Notes under the pieces: generated by a model
Databases searched by the model: none
Told to the model about the DNA's origin: nothing
What the model saw: only the letters and a program-made list of their open reading frames with translations
NCBI GenBank assembly: GCA_034008185.1
Contig: CM067082.1
Coordinates: forward strand, 13,996,984 to 14,060,983
From: Gorsachius magnificus
Taxonomy: Eukaryota; Chordata; Aves; Pelecaniformes; Ardeidae
Reading direction: 5' to 3'
Length of the DNA: 64,000 bases
Shown: piece after piece, positions 45,101 to 57,728 of the stretch
Numbering within the stretch: position 1 is the stretch's first letter
How the letters are laid out: every line of letters begins with the position of its first letter
Translations under genes and position numbers: made by a program

Positions 45101-48100
45101 ATTCCCATCCACTGATGGCAGTTGGCTTTGGGTGAGAAGATGATGAAAAAGGCTCAGAAGAAATTACTGGATGAAGGGCATCTTTTTCAGGTTATGCTGA
45201 AGCAGTAAAATAAAAAAGATAAAGATTTAACTTCTCTCACTTTGCAGAATACTGTGAAAATCTGTTAGGCAACTAGACACAGATTTATTAGAGCTGTGTG
45301 GCTATAACAGTGTCTGTTTTCAGAGAAATAAAACCTGGGATAAGGATTACAGCAGGAGTGAATGAACAAGATAAGAATAAAAGGCACCTCTCTTAGCCCT
45401 GTAAACTTTATCTCTCATTTGAAACCAAAGTTTTTTGCAAATGCTTGAGCTACCACAAGCATAACTGCTAAAATATTTCAAGAAAGCCGATTTCAATAGC
45501 ATTTCTGCATGTATGCCAGAAATCAGTTGTTATAAATTTATAGCCTCAAAACAAGTAAGCTTAATTCAGCATTACGTACATTTCAACATTTTATCAAGTC
45601 TTAACCCTAAATAATACTAATTTCAGTCAGCATCATTTTACTAAAACATAGATTTAAATACTGATTTTGCTCATGTGATAACAATTTCATATTGCACCAA
45701 AGAGTAGGTGTTTGCTTATAAGTTCAAACCAGAGAGCTAAAGTGAATAGCATCCAGGGTCTCTGTCTACAGCTGTCATTGATAGTTATTTTCATCTCAGA
45801 AACGACGTTTCAGTGAGACCTTTAAATCTGCAGATTTCTCTGATCTCAAAGTTTATGGAGTATTTTTCTATACAATGAGAATGTAAATGAGGGGGCATAA
45901 GAGGGATTAAAGAGAATGCAACTCAAACATTGATGTGGCCAGGACAGATATTGTACAGAGTTAAAAATGTCCTTGGAGATGAATGAGATTGTATGGAAAT
46001 CATATGTGAAATTGCAATAAGATTTTCCTGAAAAGTAGCAGACGTTTTTAATTTCATTTTTTTTATCTCAATCCCTTGTGGAGAAAAAGAAAAAATGGGG
46101 AAATAACTTGGTAAATAGCACCATGCACTTCATGTTACTTAGAAACGTGGAAAAATACTCCAGCTTCAAATATACATTTTCCTCAGAACAAAGATTTATA
46201 GGTGCTCTGAAGTTTTGTGTGGAAGATAACCTTACTTTCCACCTGATACTACATGAATGAAGATCTTTTTTTTTTCATTTTGAATCACTGCTAGCATTAT
46301 CTGACATACACAAATTCTAAATGCTTTATGCTTGCAAAAGCATAGGTTACTGGGCTCAAGTAAAGTGAGCATAAAATGATGGCCCATAATGAAATTCTGC
46401 AAAGAAAATACTCTTTCAGGAGCTGCTGATTTTGCCTTTATTACAAATAAATTCTATTCTACCTTCTAGGCTCTTGACTGGGGGATTTATCCAACAGCCA
46501 TTACACAAAACTCCCACTACTAATAGTATTTTAATTCAGTAGAAGCTGGAAGAGTTAGACTTGATCTGAATATTCAGTAAATCATGTTCCTGTAGAAACT
46601 TGAGTACAGAACTATCCAATCCTATACAGCTTTTGTCAGAAGACTGGTACTGGGGTAGTCAGTTCAGAAAAGACCCGTATATCTCTATGTATTATTAATA
46701 TATCTTGATTATATGGTTAGCTGCCTGGGGAGGTGTTTGCTTGAAATGTTACACATCTAATTTCAGGCATATAAACCTGTACTTTCCTAGATTTTAGTTC
46801 CTAATTTCAGCACACATAGTAATCTGGTTATCTAAATGGTTCCTTGAAAAGCCTGTCCATGCAGCCAGCTCAAAAGGGATCTACTCACCCGTCTTCCATG
46901 GAATCAGGCATTTTTAGAACATCATTTTGGAACATCTCTCTCAGGACAGTGCATCTAGAATGTTTTTTAGATTCTCATTGGCAGGTCTTGGTGAACTGTG
47001 AATCCCTGGACTCCAGCAGCTAATCCTGGGGTGCCAATAGCTGTACTTTGAAAATAACATGCTGGTCAGAGGCATGATGCTGCTTGCAGTCTCAAGACTT
47101 TCAACACAGTAACTTTACTGTTTAGTACACAGATATTGGGGAATGGTTTTATTTCAGAAAGCCACTTTATCAGCATTTATGATTTTCAGAAAAAAAATTT
47201 GAAGGTCTAAAGCAATTAAAGAAATTATACTTCCTTTGAATGAAAAAGCTTTTCAATTTTAACTTCTCCAGTAATAGGGTTTTTGCTTTAATTCTTATTT
47301 TGATATTTACTAGAGACTGATGATTAATGTACCAGAATGTAATTGGCAGGATTTTGTTATATTCTCTCTCTGCTTTTTTTTCTTCTTTTCTGTGTCTCAT
47401 TGTCCTAATGACAAGGTAATAGCAAGCTCTTGGCTTTCTTACCTCAGAAGTGAGTTATGTGGTTCTGTGATTAAACGTTTCTCTGCACTGGGAAGGAAGG
47501 CCAGGATTTTTTTATGTGTACAGGTTTATTGAAGTCTTTAGAAGCAAAGCTAGAAAGTGAGCCTTTCTCAGAGCTCTTTCAAGTGCACTCAGACATGCTG
47601 AAGATATCAAATCCACTCCATTCAGTTATTTTTATTGACATAGAAAGTAACAACAAGCTAAAACCCTGTTATTCTAGAGAGAGGTTTCATAACAAAGCAA
47701 CACACTCAACTAGGCAAACTCAAATTGCATTTCTAAGTACAATCAAAGTTTCTAACTTGATGAAACTGTTCAGGTAAAAATCCCAAATCCAATGCCCACA
47801 CAGAAACCAGCTTTACTTGGCAAGAAGAATACGATTTTTTTCATGTAAGATTACTTGTTAGTATGAACATTTTAAAACATGTTCTATCTCATATAAATAT
47901 CCTAATTTTTTTTATGTCCTACCGGTTATACAGAAGAAAAGATTTATTGCTAGAAAGTGGCACAGAGATCGGCAAAATAAAAACTGTCATTATGAAGAAT
48001 ATGTTTGCTCTGCACAAGCCTGACAGATAAGGTACCGGTGAGGAGCCATTAAAATTCACTGATCAAGGAACCTGGTAGGGTAACAAGTTCTGGAATTAAA

Positions 48101-49189
48101 AAAAAAAGTAAAAAATTTCCAAGAGCTTCAAATTGCAACCACCTATAAATATAAGAAAAAGATTCATGTTTTTAACATACATATTATTCCCTATATTCCT
48201 GCCAAGATAATTTGTAATTACAGTTCAGTTCACATAGCAAAGTTTATAGCCTGCAATTTGAACTATACTTGGCTTTCCTTGGAGTGAGAGAGATTTTACT
48301 TGTGTGTCCATGTTGCTTCTCAGTAGTTATCATTTGTTATAATTATGAAGACTCATTAGTTGACTAGACTTTCCCAAATCACAGTCATCGTATATTTACA
48401 TCAATTACAATTGAAGCTCCTTGCCAAAGGACTGCATTGTAACACACTCAAAAACACACGTGTTGTTCTGCAGCTTCTGGCATTTTAGTTCCTACCTGAA
48501 AGAACTTCACAGGAACACACTTTGTAAGTGATTTTATATTGCCTACCCCAAGAACTGAGTTTAGAGAGACTCCTAACTGATGAAGTCTCCTATAGTAAGC
48601 TCTGCACCAAATGGCAGCAGCTGAAGAGGGCCTTGGTGATTGGGAATTTCTGAGGGGCTGTGAGAATTCACTGTTGAAATAATTTGGAAGGACAAACACT
48701 TTTGCAATGGGCGAGCTTCTGAAAAGCTCAAGTTGCAATTTTTTAAGGATATAAGATTTGCATTCTTTATGTTCATACCAGTAATCCGTGTTGGCTGTCA
48801 GATGGATAGAAGAAGCAAAAGCTGTGCTGATTTTCTGTAGAGGTGTCCCAAAAGGTCTGAAGGTGGCCTTAGAAGGGTGAGCATCCACAACAAGACTATG
48901 ATAATATGGACCCTTCCACAACTTAGTCTTGTCCCTTTGTTTCCTTGTAAATCCTCTTCACTTTAAATAATTTACTGTCATTCTGGATAAAATGTGTTGT
49001 GGATATCAGCACTCAGATTCATTTGCACAGGTTTAATTGCATTTTATATTTGAACCTGGTTTATTGCCTTAAATTTAAATGGACTTGTTGTCCAACCAAT
49101 GGTGGTTGTAAATCCATGAATCCTTCCTGTAGCTGATATGGTTTTCAGTTGTTTCATATCCCTGTGTGCTTTAAGTTGTTTTTCCACTT
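42187..49189. other. Long unannotated stretch
   Basis: No mobile elements were recognised in 7 kb. A 46-bp tandem duplication occurs at 44940-45030. A stop-to-stop frame without ATG at about 43592-43820 looks protein-like by composition and is preceded by a pyrimidine-rich TTTTCTATCCAG, but no gene family is recognised. A 157-codon minus-strand frame at 48448-48921 is also unrecognised. Confidence 0.5.
44940..45030 (+). repeat. 46/45-bp tandem duplication
   Basis: Unit 1 (44940-44985) and unit 2 (44986-45030) both begin GGATGGTGGG, contain CCGCAC or CTGCAC and CTACTCC, and end CCAT. They differ by several substitutions and one base in length. The tract is more GC-rich than its surroundings, like a two-copy minisatellite. 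Confidence 0.8.
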
Positions 49190-49398
49190 TCATCTGAATA
49201 TGCGGAAGAACTTCTTTACTTTGAGGGTGACAGAGCACTGGAACAGGCTGCCCAGGGGGGTTCTGGAGTCTCCTTCTCTGGAGATATTCAAAGCCTGTCT
49301 GGGTGATGTCCAGTGCAACTTGCTCTAGGTGAACCTGCTTTAGCAGGGGGGTTGGACTGGATGACCCTTGCCATTATGTGATTCTGTGATTCTGTGAT
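49190..49398 (+). mobile_element. CR1 LINE 3' end, plus strand
   Basis: GAAGAACTTCTTTACTTTG, GGGTGACAGAGCACTGGAAC, TCTCTGGAGATATTCAAAGC and GCAGGGGGGTTGGACTGGAT lead to the terminal repeat ATTCTGTGATTCTGTGAT. It belongs to the same CR1 subfamily as the plus-strand copy at 1046-1346 and is better preserved. Confidence 0.93.
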
Positions 49399-50319
49399 CA
49401 CTTGCAATAGATTTTTTACTTACAGCTAAGGTATGCCAGCAGTGTCATTGCTTAATTTGCCTATACAAGACTCCCTCTGTGTAACTCATGTCATTCTAGC
49501 TGATTCAGTCCAAATTTTTGGCCTTCTTACCATATTCTCACCTCTCATCTCATCCATGCTCTAATCTCTTTCTCAGCATTCCTCCCAGAAACACGTCCCC
49601 CAGCCTGACATATATGAACCCAGAAGGTGAGGACCACATTTCCTTTCCCTTTCCCAGTAAATCTGTGGCTGGAAATGTCCCTTTATAGCCCATCCTCCTT
49701 CTGCTCCTCTTTCCTACTGCTCTTGTTTTCTTCTGTATTTGGTCTGAGTCCAAGAGCTGATGATTCTCAGGGTTAGTAGCTTAATTTCATTCTTCTATTT
49801 GGCAACTGATTCTCATTCAGACCGAATCCTTTTTGGATAGTAAGATCTGATATAAAGATCAATTTGTTCCATGCCAATAGAGAGTGCAAACTGTTTCCTT
49901 GAGTGGGTTGGACAGGAATTTTAGAAGGAAAAGAAATCTCTTTATCTATTCTTTGACCTGATGGATATGTATACATACATGCACTTATAAACAAGAGCTT
50001 TTCTACCTGCCTCTGGAGAACAAAAAGTGCTCTGACTGGTAGCCAGTAGAGGTTGATATACAGCACATTAGATGATCCACATGGAAATAAAGATACTTAG
50101 ATTTTATTGAAGCTTGCTGGATGCTTCTAAGCTTAGCACCATGAAAACCTATATTTTAGCTGTAATTTTTGGAGAAGTAGCTAGTTCTCCCAGCCATTCT
50201 TAGTTGCAACAATAATAATGAGCTTTTAATTATACAATGATGACAGCTTTAGGTTAGAAAAAAAAGGAAGCACTTCAGTGCCTTCTTTATATATCCTTTG
50301 TAATTTCATGCACCTCCTC
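49399..50319. other. Unannotated sequence
   Basis: Nothing is recognisable between two CR1 copies. Confidence 0.5.
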
Positions 50320-51203
50320 AGGCCTGTCAGTCTGACTGCAGTGCTGGGGAAGGTTATGGAGCAGATCATCTGGAGTGCCATCACTGGATAGATGTGACGA
50401 GGCCTGTTGTATGAGGTTCAACAAAGCCAAGTGCTAGGTCCTGCACTTGGGTCACAACAACCCCATGCAACACTACAGGCTTGGGGAAGAGTGGCTGGAG
50501 AGATGCCTGGCGGAAAAGGACCTGGGGCTGTTGGTCGACAGCCAGCTGAATATAAGCCAGCAGTGTGCCCAGGTGGCCAAGAAGGCCAATGGCATCCTGG
50601 CTTGTATCAGGAATAGTGTGGCCATCAGGAGCAGGGCAGTGATCATGCCCCTGTACTCGGCACTGGCGAGGCCTCACCTTAAATACTGTGTTCAGTTTTG
50701 GACCCCTCACTACAAGAAAGACATTGAGGTGCTGGAGCATGTCCAGAGGAGGGCAACAAAGCTGGTGAGGGGTCTGGAGCACAAGTCTGATGAAGAGCAG
50801 CTGAGGGACCTGGGGTTGTTTAGCCTGGAGAAGAGGAGGCTGAGGGGAGATCTTATCGTTCTCTAAAACTGCCTGACAGGAGGCTGTAGCAAGGTGGGTG
50901 TTGGTCTCTTCTCCCAAACAATAAGCAATAGTGCGGGAGGGAATGGCCTTGAATTGCACCAGGGGAGGTTTCAATTGGATATTAAGAAAAATTTCTTCAC
51001 AGAAAGGGTTGTCAAGCATTGGAATGGGCTGCCCAAGGAAGTGGTCGAGTCCCCATCCCTGGAGGTATTTAAAAGACAGATAGACGTGGTTCTTAGGGAC
51101 ATGGTTTAGTGGTAGACTTGGCAGTGTTAGGTTGACGGTTGGACTTGATGATCTTAAAGGTCTTTTCCAACCTAAATGATTCTGTGATTGTATTCTATGA
51201 TTC
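50320..51203 (+). mobile_element. CR1 LINE (copy A), with internal deletion
   Basis: A plus-strand CR1 of the subfamily with the 3' end CCAACCTAAATGATTCTGTG. It starts in the reverse transcriptase (CTGTCAGTCTGACTGCAG, VMEQII equivalent). Near 50395 it jumps over motifs A to C to the RFNKAKC region (about 50415), then runs to the terminal ATTCTATGATTC. Most of it recurs almost unchanged, inverted, at 57902-58680, together with the 128 bp downstream. A 300-codon antisense frame crosses this copy and is not a gene. Confidence 0.95.
50447..51109 (+). pseudogene. CR1 ORF2 C-terminal remnant of copy A
   Basis: The frame at 50447-50866 reads [59 protein letters not shown] and [18 protein letters not shown], then stops at TAA (a TAC-to-TAA type change in the LYN region). 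A second frame (50894-51109) continues with [11 protein letters not shown] and [20 protein letters not shown]. The inverted copy at 58.1-58.8 kb carries exactly the same stop and the identical 71-residue second piece. Confidence 0.9.
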
Positions 51204-51331
51204 TTCCCTGTCTGAGCCACTCTCATATCATCAGTGAAAGAGTTGTTTAGCCAGTAATACAAGTAAATTACCAAAATAAGCAACGGGACAGTTGTAGATC
51301 AGCTGGTGAATGACACAACTGGCAGCTAGAC
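50553..51331 (+). repeat. Inverted repeat arm A (779 bp)
   Basis: This arm aligns without gaps to the reverse complement of 57902-58680 (the coordinates sum to 109233). I count 3 mismatches: TAAGCC/TGAGCC near 50554, GGCCATCAGG/GGCCAGCAGG near 50625, and GGCAGC/GGGAGC near 51323. The arm includes 651 bp of CR1 copy A plus 128 bp (51204-51331) that do not resemble CR1. Confidence 0.97.
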
Positions 51332-54300
51332 AGATTTCTAGGTACCTGAACCCAAGTGTTTTCCTGAAAGAATTTTAATAATACAGAAGTTTGCCAGTAA
51401 TATATGTAAGGCCTTAGTACAGCCCAGGAGGCTGTCTTGGTTAAGTAGCCATTTGATGCCTTTTCAATCATAGTCCAGGATAGAAGCAGCTTTAAGTTAT
51501 TACCAACTAGAAACTGGCTATTGACTGCCCGTGGGTCAAATATGTTGGTGGTCTTCTGTTCCTAAGAGAAGAGTTCACATCACACACATATATTCTGGCT
51601 CATGCACACACACGCAACCCCCCTTACCTCTAACCGTCAGAGCAGACACTAACCAGCTTTTTCCTGATGGCCTTAGTGAAGTGAGGGATTGAGGTTTATC
51701 TGGGAATTCTTGTAAGGAAACAGTAACTGTGAAAACAAAAGTGTTAAAAGAGGAATGTCCCTAGTGCAAAGGAAAGGAAAGAATATATTCTTTGTTCCTG
51801 TGTCAACTGTCCAACTTGGTCACTGCTAGCATTTCACTTTCACCCTGAAGAGCAGCTAATTGTTTATGAAATGACCTTGTTATTCCTGCCCTAGTAACCT
51901 TGTCTGGAAGGCCACCACATGCATTTATTATTCTGTGAAGGAAAATGTGCTTTCTGACATCTGTTCTGCATTTGTTTTCCTTTAATTTCCTTTAACTTCC
52001 ATCACCCCCTCCCCAGATTGCTCATCTGTGCTGCTCTGCCCAGGGTGGCATGGGCTGTGCTAGCCCTACAACCCTGCCTGTCCTACTTTCTGTGGTTCTG
52101 CTGTCTTGCATTGTAGTCTGGTACAAAAGGACAGAGAAGGGCACTGTGAAATCGCCTTCTCCCTCATCCCCCTTCTGTGACAGACTTTACAACCCCTAAA
52201 TTATGTATTCCAGTTTAGGATTGTAAGAGTTTATATTGAGAGTGTATTGTGGACAAAGGCTCCTTCTCTCCAAATCTGCCCTGGGGATTCATTCACCTCT
52301 TAATCCTAGTGCCAGAGAGTGAAAAAGCACTGGCAAACCACAGTCTCCTTCCCATGTCATTTTTCAGCCAGCAATAATGAGCAACTACAGCATCAGTTCC
52401 TGAGGTTCTAATAATATAAAAAGGCTTTGCAAGAAGTGTAAGTGACCCAAATGTTCTTTTCAGTAAAAAAACCTTTACTGTTGGCCATGATTGCTTTCAG
52501 CCTGTTCAGATTTCCTGTGATAAGCAATCTAAGAGAATGGCCTGGCTGTTCCCTAAGAAGGCTTTGGGCATCTTTTAACTAAGTGGTATTTCTTCAGCAA
52601 TGCTAGTTGTGAAGAAGAGACTGACACCATTGCCTGCCCTCTCCCAGCAGTCTGTGCCCTGGCCATCCTCTGCCCTGTGCTAGCGTAAGTGTTTGAACGG
52701 TCATGCAGTGAATTTGGGAGGGGTTTTGGGGTGCGAGGAAGATTTTACAGAAGATCTGGGTCAACAAGTGATGAGACAAACTCTCATGCTGGCGTCTGGA
52801 AGTGGGTGGTGGGTAAATGGGAACATGCAGCACAGAGCAGCAAGAGTTTATACTGGCTTGAGCAGGACTTTCTAGTATCTAAACACAGGCTTAATTTTGG
52901 GTTTAGCTCAGTGGGCATAAAAGCAAAGCTACAGATGAGAGGAAAGAAGATCTTTATCACTCAGTCTTGCTACAAGAGAGAAGTAATGGAAGGTAACACA
53001 GTGCAGGAGGATTTATGTACATTGTGACTCTCTATTCCATGAGATTACCCACAGCTTCATGAATCCAGGTTATCTGCATGAGACTGAGGTTACACCTGAA
53101 GAAATCTTGACTCTTCATTCCAGCCTTTAGAGTCTATCTAACGTCCCAGACAGGTTTTTTGGGTTCAGCCTTCCCAAGGTCATTCAAGGTGTACGTCCGT
53201 GAAACCAAAGGAGGGTTGACCACCTCTCCTGCCTAACTCACACCTTGTCCAGTGAGGAGAGCTGTTATGTGCTCTTAAGCTAGTCTGCCTCCAGTTCTTA
53301 TGAATCCTCATGGGGCAGGCTTCAGAGACAAAGACCATGTTCGCAAGAAGTGAGCAACCTTTCTTCTTTTGCATGGTAAATTAGACAGGTTATAATAGCA
53401 GTAAAGTAGTTCTACTTCAGAGCACATGCATTCAAAATCTGGTAGCCTTTAGGAAATAACACAGAATCTTACAAATAATTCCAGAATTGTTTCATAATCT
53501 CTTATTTAGGAAGGTGCTATACACCTAGTCTTTCACTGGGAGTTTTGTAAAAATGTTACTTAGCTTTTGTTATGATTTAGGCTGGTACCTGAGTACACTA
53601 TATAAAATGACAATCTTTTTTCATTTCTTGTTTATTTTGGCTGAGATCTATTGTTAGTTTCAGTGGAACAGCTATGGGACTTGGCAACGCAGGGGCAATT
53701 GATATCCTGAATATCTTAAATTATGTGAGACAGCACCTGGTTGATTTTATATATGTTTTTAATGGTGCACTGAAGACACATGCATGGGGGGACACAAATA
53801 TAGCACTCCAGCTTTCCAGACTGGTTCCTTACTGGCAGGATACACAAGGTTTCAAAGGAAAAGAAGTTCTCTGCATCCATCCTGAAAGGTGTTTTTGAGA
53901 CAAATCCTGTGTCTCCCTGAGGTCCCCTGCAGGTTCTTTGGCCTTTTCTTGCTTTGTTTCATTTCATCTTCTGGGCTGTTTACTGCTGTATACGGCTTGT
54001 GCTCATTTATGTTTGTCAATGCCAAGTTTTATTTACTGCATAGCAGCCTGATTTCAGAGGAAACCGGGTTGCTTTTTCTGCTCACTCACTTGATGTAATC
54101 AGTGAGTGCAGCTTGCATACTGTTTTCCATCTGTGTCAGTCATTTATATAGATTAAAACCAGCAGAGGTCCAAGTAATGGCCTTGTGGGGAGGATTCTCC
54201 ACAGTGGGGTGGCTTGCTTTACAAGTCCTCAGATTTCACTTTGTTTGTTTGCTTTTTCTCGTCTGTGCATTCACCACTTGCATGTTAATAGATTTGGAGA

Positions 54301-54635
54301 AGATTTCCTTCCAACATCCCCACAGCCTCATCTGAAACATCAGACAGTGTTGTTTGCTTCTTCTCTTCTAAAACTCAGTAATTTGTGTTTCATTAAAAAC
54401 CATCATCCTTAGTTCTTTCCTTGGCCAGAAATGCTCTTACAGGATTATAATAAATTAATCTCAATTAATTCCTAAAACATACCTACACAGATCCTTAAAG
54501 ATATTTTGATGTTATACTATTTGGAGATAATTAATATTACTATTAAAATCTCTACACTATAAACACTTTACCTCTTTGAAAACCTTGCAGCTGTATGATT
54601 CTGTTCGTTTCAGTAACAATTCCATTACATCAGTG
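51332..54635. other. Unannotated sequence
   Basis: No element, RNA gene or exon was recognised. It lies between the two arms of the large inverted repeat. Confidence 0.5.
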
Positions 54636-55040
54636 AATCATAGAATCATAGAATTGTTTAGGTTGGAAAAGACCTTTAAGATCATCAAGTCCAACCTTTA
54701 ACCTAGCACTGCCATTCCACCACTAAATCATGTCCCTAAGCACCACATCTACCCATCTTTTAAATACCTCCAGGGATGGGGACTCGACCACCTCCCTGGG
54801 CAGCCCATTCCAATGATTGACAGCCTTTTTGGTGACAAATTTTTCCTAATGTCCAACCTAAACCTGCCCTGGTGCAACCTGAGGCCATTTCCCCTCATCC
54901 TCCCTTACTTGGGAGAAGAGACCGACCCTCACCTTGCTACCCCCTCCTGTCAGGCAGTTGTAGAGGGCGATAAGGTCTCCCCTCAGCCTCCTCTTTTCCA
55001 GACTAAACAACCCCAGTTCCCTCAGCCGCTCCTCATCAGG
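54636..55040 (-). mobile_element. CR1 LINE 3' part, minus strand
   Basis: It opens AATCATAGAATCATAGAATTG and then GGTTGGAAAAGACCTTTAAG, the end of the same CR1 subfamily as copy A. It runs back to CTCAGCCGCTCCTCATCAGG. The minus strand contains [20 protein letters not shown] and [20 protein letters not shown], an ORF2 C-terminal remnant that is frame-shifted soon afterwards. It is independent of the inverted repeat arms. Confidence 0.95.
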
Positions 55041-57275
55041 GGTCCTTCCTGGACCCCTTTGCCCTTCAGGACTGTCTCCCAAGGGACTCTCCCAAGTACA
55101 CTTTTTCTTCTCAGAGGTTATGGGCTATATTTTCATGCATTTGCCTAGCCTTTACATTTCAAGTGTCTGCCCTGCCATTTTCTGGTAAATATTATATAAA
55201 ACTTAATTTGAAAGAGCGGGGGAATTATTAGTCCAAGTGTTCTCTCTATCACAGGAACTACTCCCTCCTCCATCAGCAATTCAATGAGAAGAAATTACTT
55301 TATGTCAATCTAAATTAAAGCTGAAAATTCAGTCCTGTTGCTAGAGTGGAAACACTGTGTATGATTTCAGAAGAGCTCATATTTTGTCACAAATGCATGT
55401 GACTGTGTCTTAACTCTGTTGCAGGTGCTTAGAAGAAAAAGATACATAGATGTGTAGGTATTCAGGTTGGAGACCCATCTGATGATCATCCTTCTCATTG
55501 TCACTATTTCCCATCGATTAAATTGAGTATGTTAGCACTTTCCTCATGTGGAGCTTAAATATAGTTGTGACCCCTAAGGCAGTAAAGCAGCAGTATTAAA
55601 TGGTTGACAAATACTGTCAAGATGAGTGCTGTCAGTAACCACAGAGGTGTGAGGAAACAGAAAGATTACATTTAAGCAAGTTGTATGCTGGTAGCGCCGT
55701 ATGTATGTGAGAGACATCAGTTCTTGAAACAACAGTGAAGATGGGTTGCAGAGGAGATATATTTACATCCATAGTTCCTTTTTTGCTTTTCCCAAACAGA
55801 CAGATTCTTTATAAGGTGCAGAATGGGACCAAAAGGTATGTTGCACATACTTGGGGTATACAGGGGTTAAATAACAAAACGTTAACCCTACCACTGCCAC
55901 ATGAACTAGCTAGGTCTGTCCTCATTTAAGAAATGCTCTTACGCATCTTAGTCCACAGGCAGTAAAACAGGGCATCTTCAGAGCCTTCCTGGCTTTAGCT
56001 GAACTTTTTAAGAATTCACTATTGTGTAAATCTGAGTGCAGCTTCAAGGTTCATCACTGGGACTGAATATTGTTGTGGCAAAAGCAGATAACATTTCTCT
56101 GTGTAGGAATAGGTATATGGATATGTTACCTACACAATGTATGGAAAAGTATATCTATAATACACAAGTGAATTAGAGATTTTATGCTGTCTGTTGCCTT
56201 AAGAGTCCCCCAAGGATATATAGCCCTTTGCAAAAAAAAAGAAAAAAACACCACACAGCTTTTGACCATCAGCAGGCTATCTGGTTTCCAACAGGAGTTA
56301 CTACAAAACAAAACTGCTTTCAGCATGTGAAAACTCAAACTGGCAGTGTCTGCTCTGAAAAGAATCATAATAATTTATTGCTCTTGATTAGATCAACCAT
56401 TAAGACATTTCAGTAAAGGAAAGGTTTAATTTTAAATTTAATTTTCCGATGAGCTCTGAAGTCAGCAGATCAGTTGCACATTCCCAAGAGGATTTTTTTC
56501 TGTCTTATCTTTTCTATTTCTCTGAAAGACATATAAGATTTCACATATTCAAAACATATATTCATCTCAGCAACTGCTGTGTCAAATGAACAAAGCTAGG
56601 GGAGATAATGAAGTACAGTTTGGTTGATACTTATCAATCTGGCTTTGCCGTGCCTGAATTCAGCTCTGTACGGAAGCAAAGACTTGTTCCTCTTCAGTAA
56701 AGAGAATTTTTGCTTTTATGGACAATGTGTTATGTCCCATGGACAATGTGTTATGTCCCGAAGGTTATCAGGAAATGCTGCTGTATCTATGTTTCCTACA
56801 TTCTCCATGAGAAACTGCATTGAATCTCATGCAGAAGAAATAACTTGCAGAAGTTGTATCACTGGCATAAAAATAGTGTGGTTTAAACGGAAGCTCCTTG
56901 AGCACCTAAGAGATCTCACTGAGTGTGTGGATAATTTGTAATAACATACAAAACTATGTTTCATGTTCTGTAACCGAAACATTGCTGAAACTAGCAATTC
57001 AAGTATGGCACCGTTGTATTAATCCAGTCTGACCTTTTGTATAACTCTGGAGGATAACCTTACAAAGATTCAGATAAAGCAGAGACTACATAAGAATTGC
57101 TAGAACCTCTTCAGAACATTGAAATAAATGCCTAGACTGCGCAATGTTAGCTTCACAAGTTTCAATAATTCAAATAACACATAAAGCACATTGCAATACA
57201 TTCAATAGAATGATGTGATCGAAATCTTAAGAAATTGCAAATCTTAGTATTTTGGACACTGTATCCTCTCAAAAA
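55041..57275. other. Unannotated sequence
   Basis: Nothing is recognised except a 21-bp tandem duplication at 56718-56759. A 105-codon frame (56624-56941) spans that duplication and has no known relative. Confidence 0.5.
56718..56759 (+). repeat. 21-bp perfect tandem duplication
   Basis: The unit begins ATGGACAATG and ends TTATGTCCC. It occurs twice, at 56718-56738 and 56739-56759, with no differences. The perfect identity indicates a recent replication-slippage type event. Confidence 0.95.
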
Positions 57276-57722
57276 CTCTCAGTAAGTTTCAGATGACACC
57301 AAACTGGGGGAGGCAGCTGACATGGTGGAGGACAGAGCTACTTTTCAGATGGATCTAGAGAGCCTGGAGAAATGAGCTGACAGAACCCTCATGAAGTTTC
57401 TCAGAGACATGAGGGAACTCCTGCACATGATATGGAATAAGACCATGCAATAATGTAATCTCGGGGAGGAGCTTTGCAGGAAAGGACCTGGGTGTCCTGG
57501 TGGTCAAAAACTTGAACTTGAGGCAGCAATGTGCCCCTGCTGCAAAGAAGTGCAACCACATACTGGACTGTACAAGAAAGAATGCAGCCAGCAGGTCAGG
57601 CTAATGTTCCTTTGTATGGCACTCGTGATACCACATCTGTAGTACTGCGTGCAGTTTTGGGCTCTCCCTTGCAAGAATAACATTGACAGATTGGCTCAGG
57701 TCCCATGGAGGGCTACCAAGAA
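57276..57722 (+). mobile_element. Older CR1 LINE, left half (interrupted)
   Basis: A plus-strand CR1 begins with CTCAGTAAGTTTCAGATGACACC, the FADDTK region of ORF2. It continues through GCCTGGAGAAATGAGCTGAC, GGACCTGGGTGTCCTGGTGG and AGTACTGCGTGCAGTTTTGG to GAGGGCTACCAAGAA. It is then cut by the composite insertion and resumes at 58777. Substitutions and stops are frequent, showing that it predates the insertion. Confidence 0.9.
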
Positions 57723-57728
57723 GGTCAT
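57723..57728 (+). repeat. Left target site duplication GGTCAT
   Basis: GGTCAT directly precedes the CR1 terminal repeat of the composite insertion. The same hexamer closes the insertion at 58771-58776. Removing the insertion and one hexamer restores continuous CR1 sequence (CTACCAAGAAGGTCATGGAG). Confidence 0.8.

Noticed and set aside
48448..48921. A 157-codon minus-strand frame with plausible amino acid composition
   Set aside because: No motif or family is recognised, and roughly one such frame is expected by chance in the window.
50381..51283. A 300-codon minus-strand frame, the longest in the window
   Set aside because: It is antisense to the CR1 ORF2 remnant and extends into the copy A flank. 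Its length comes from the shared sequence of copies A and B, not from a gene.
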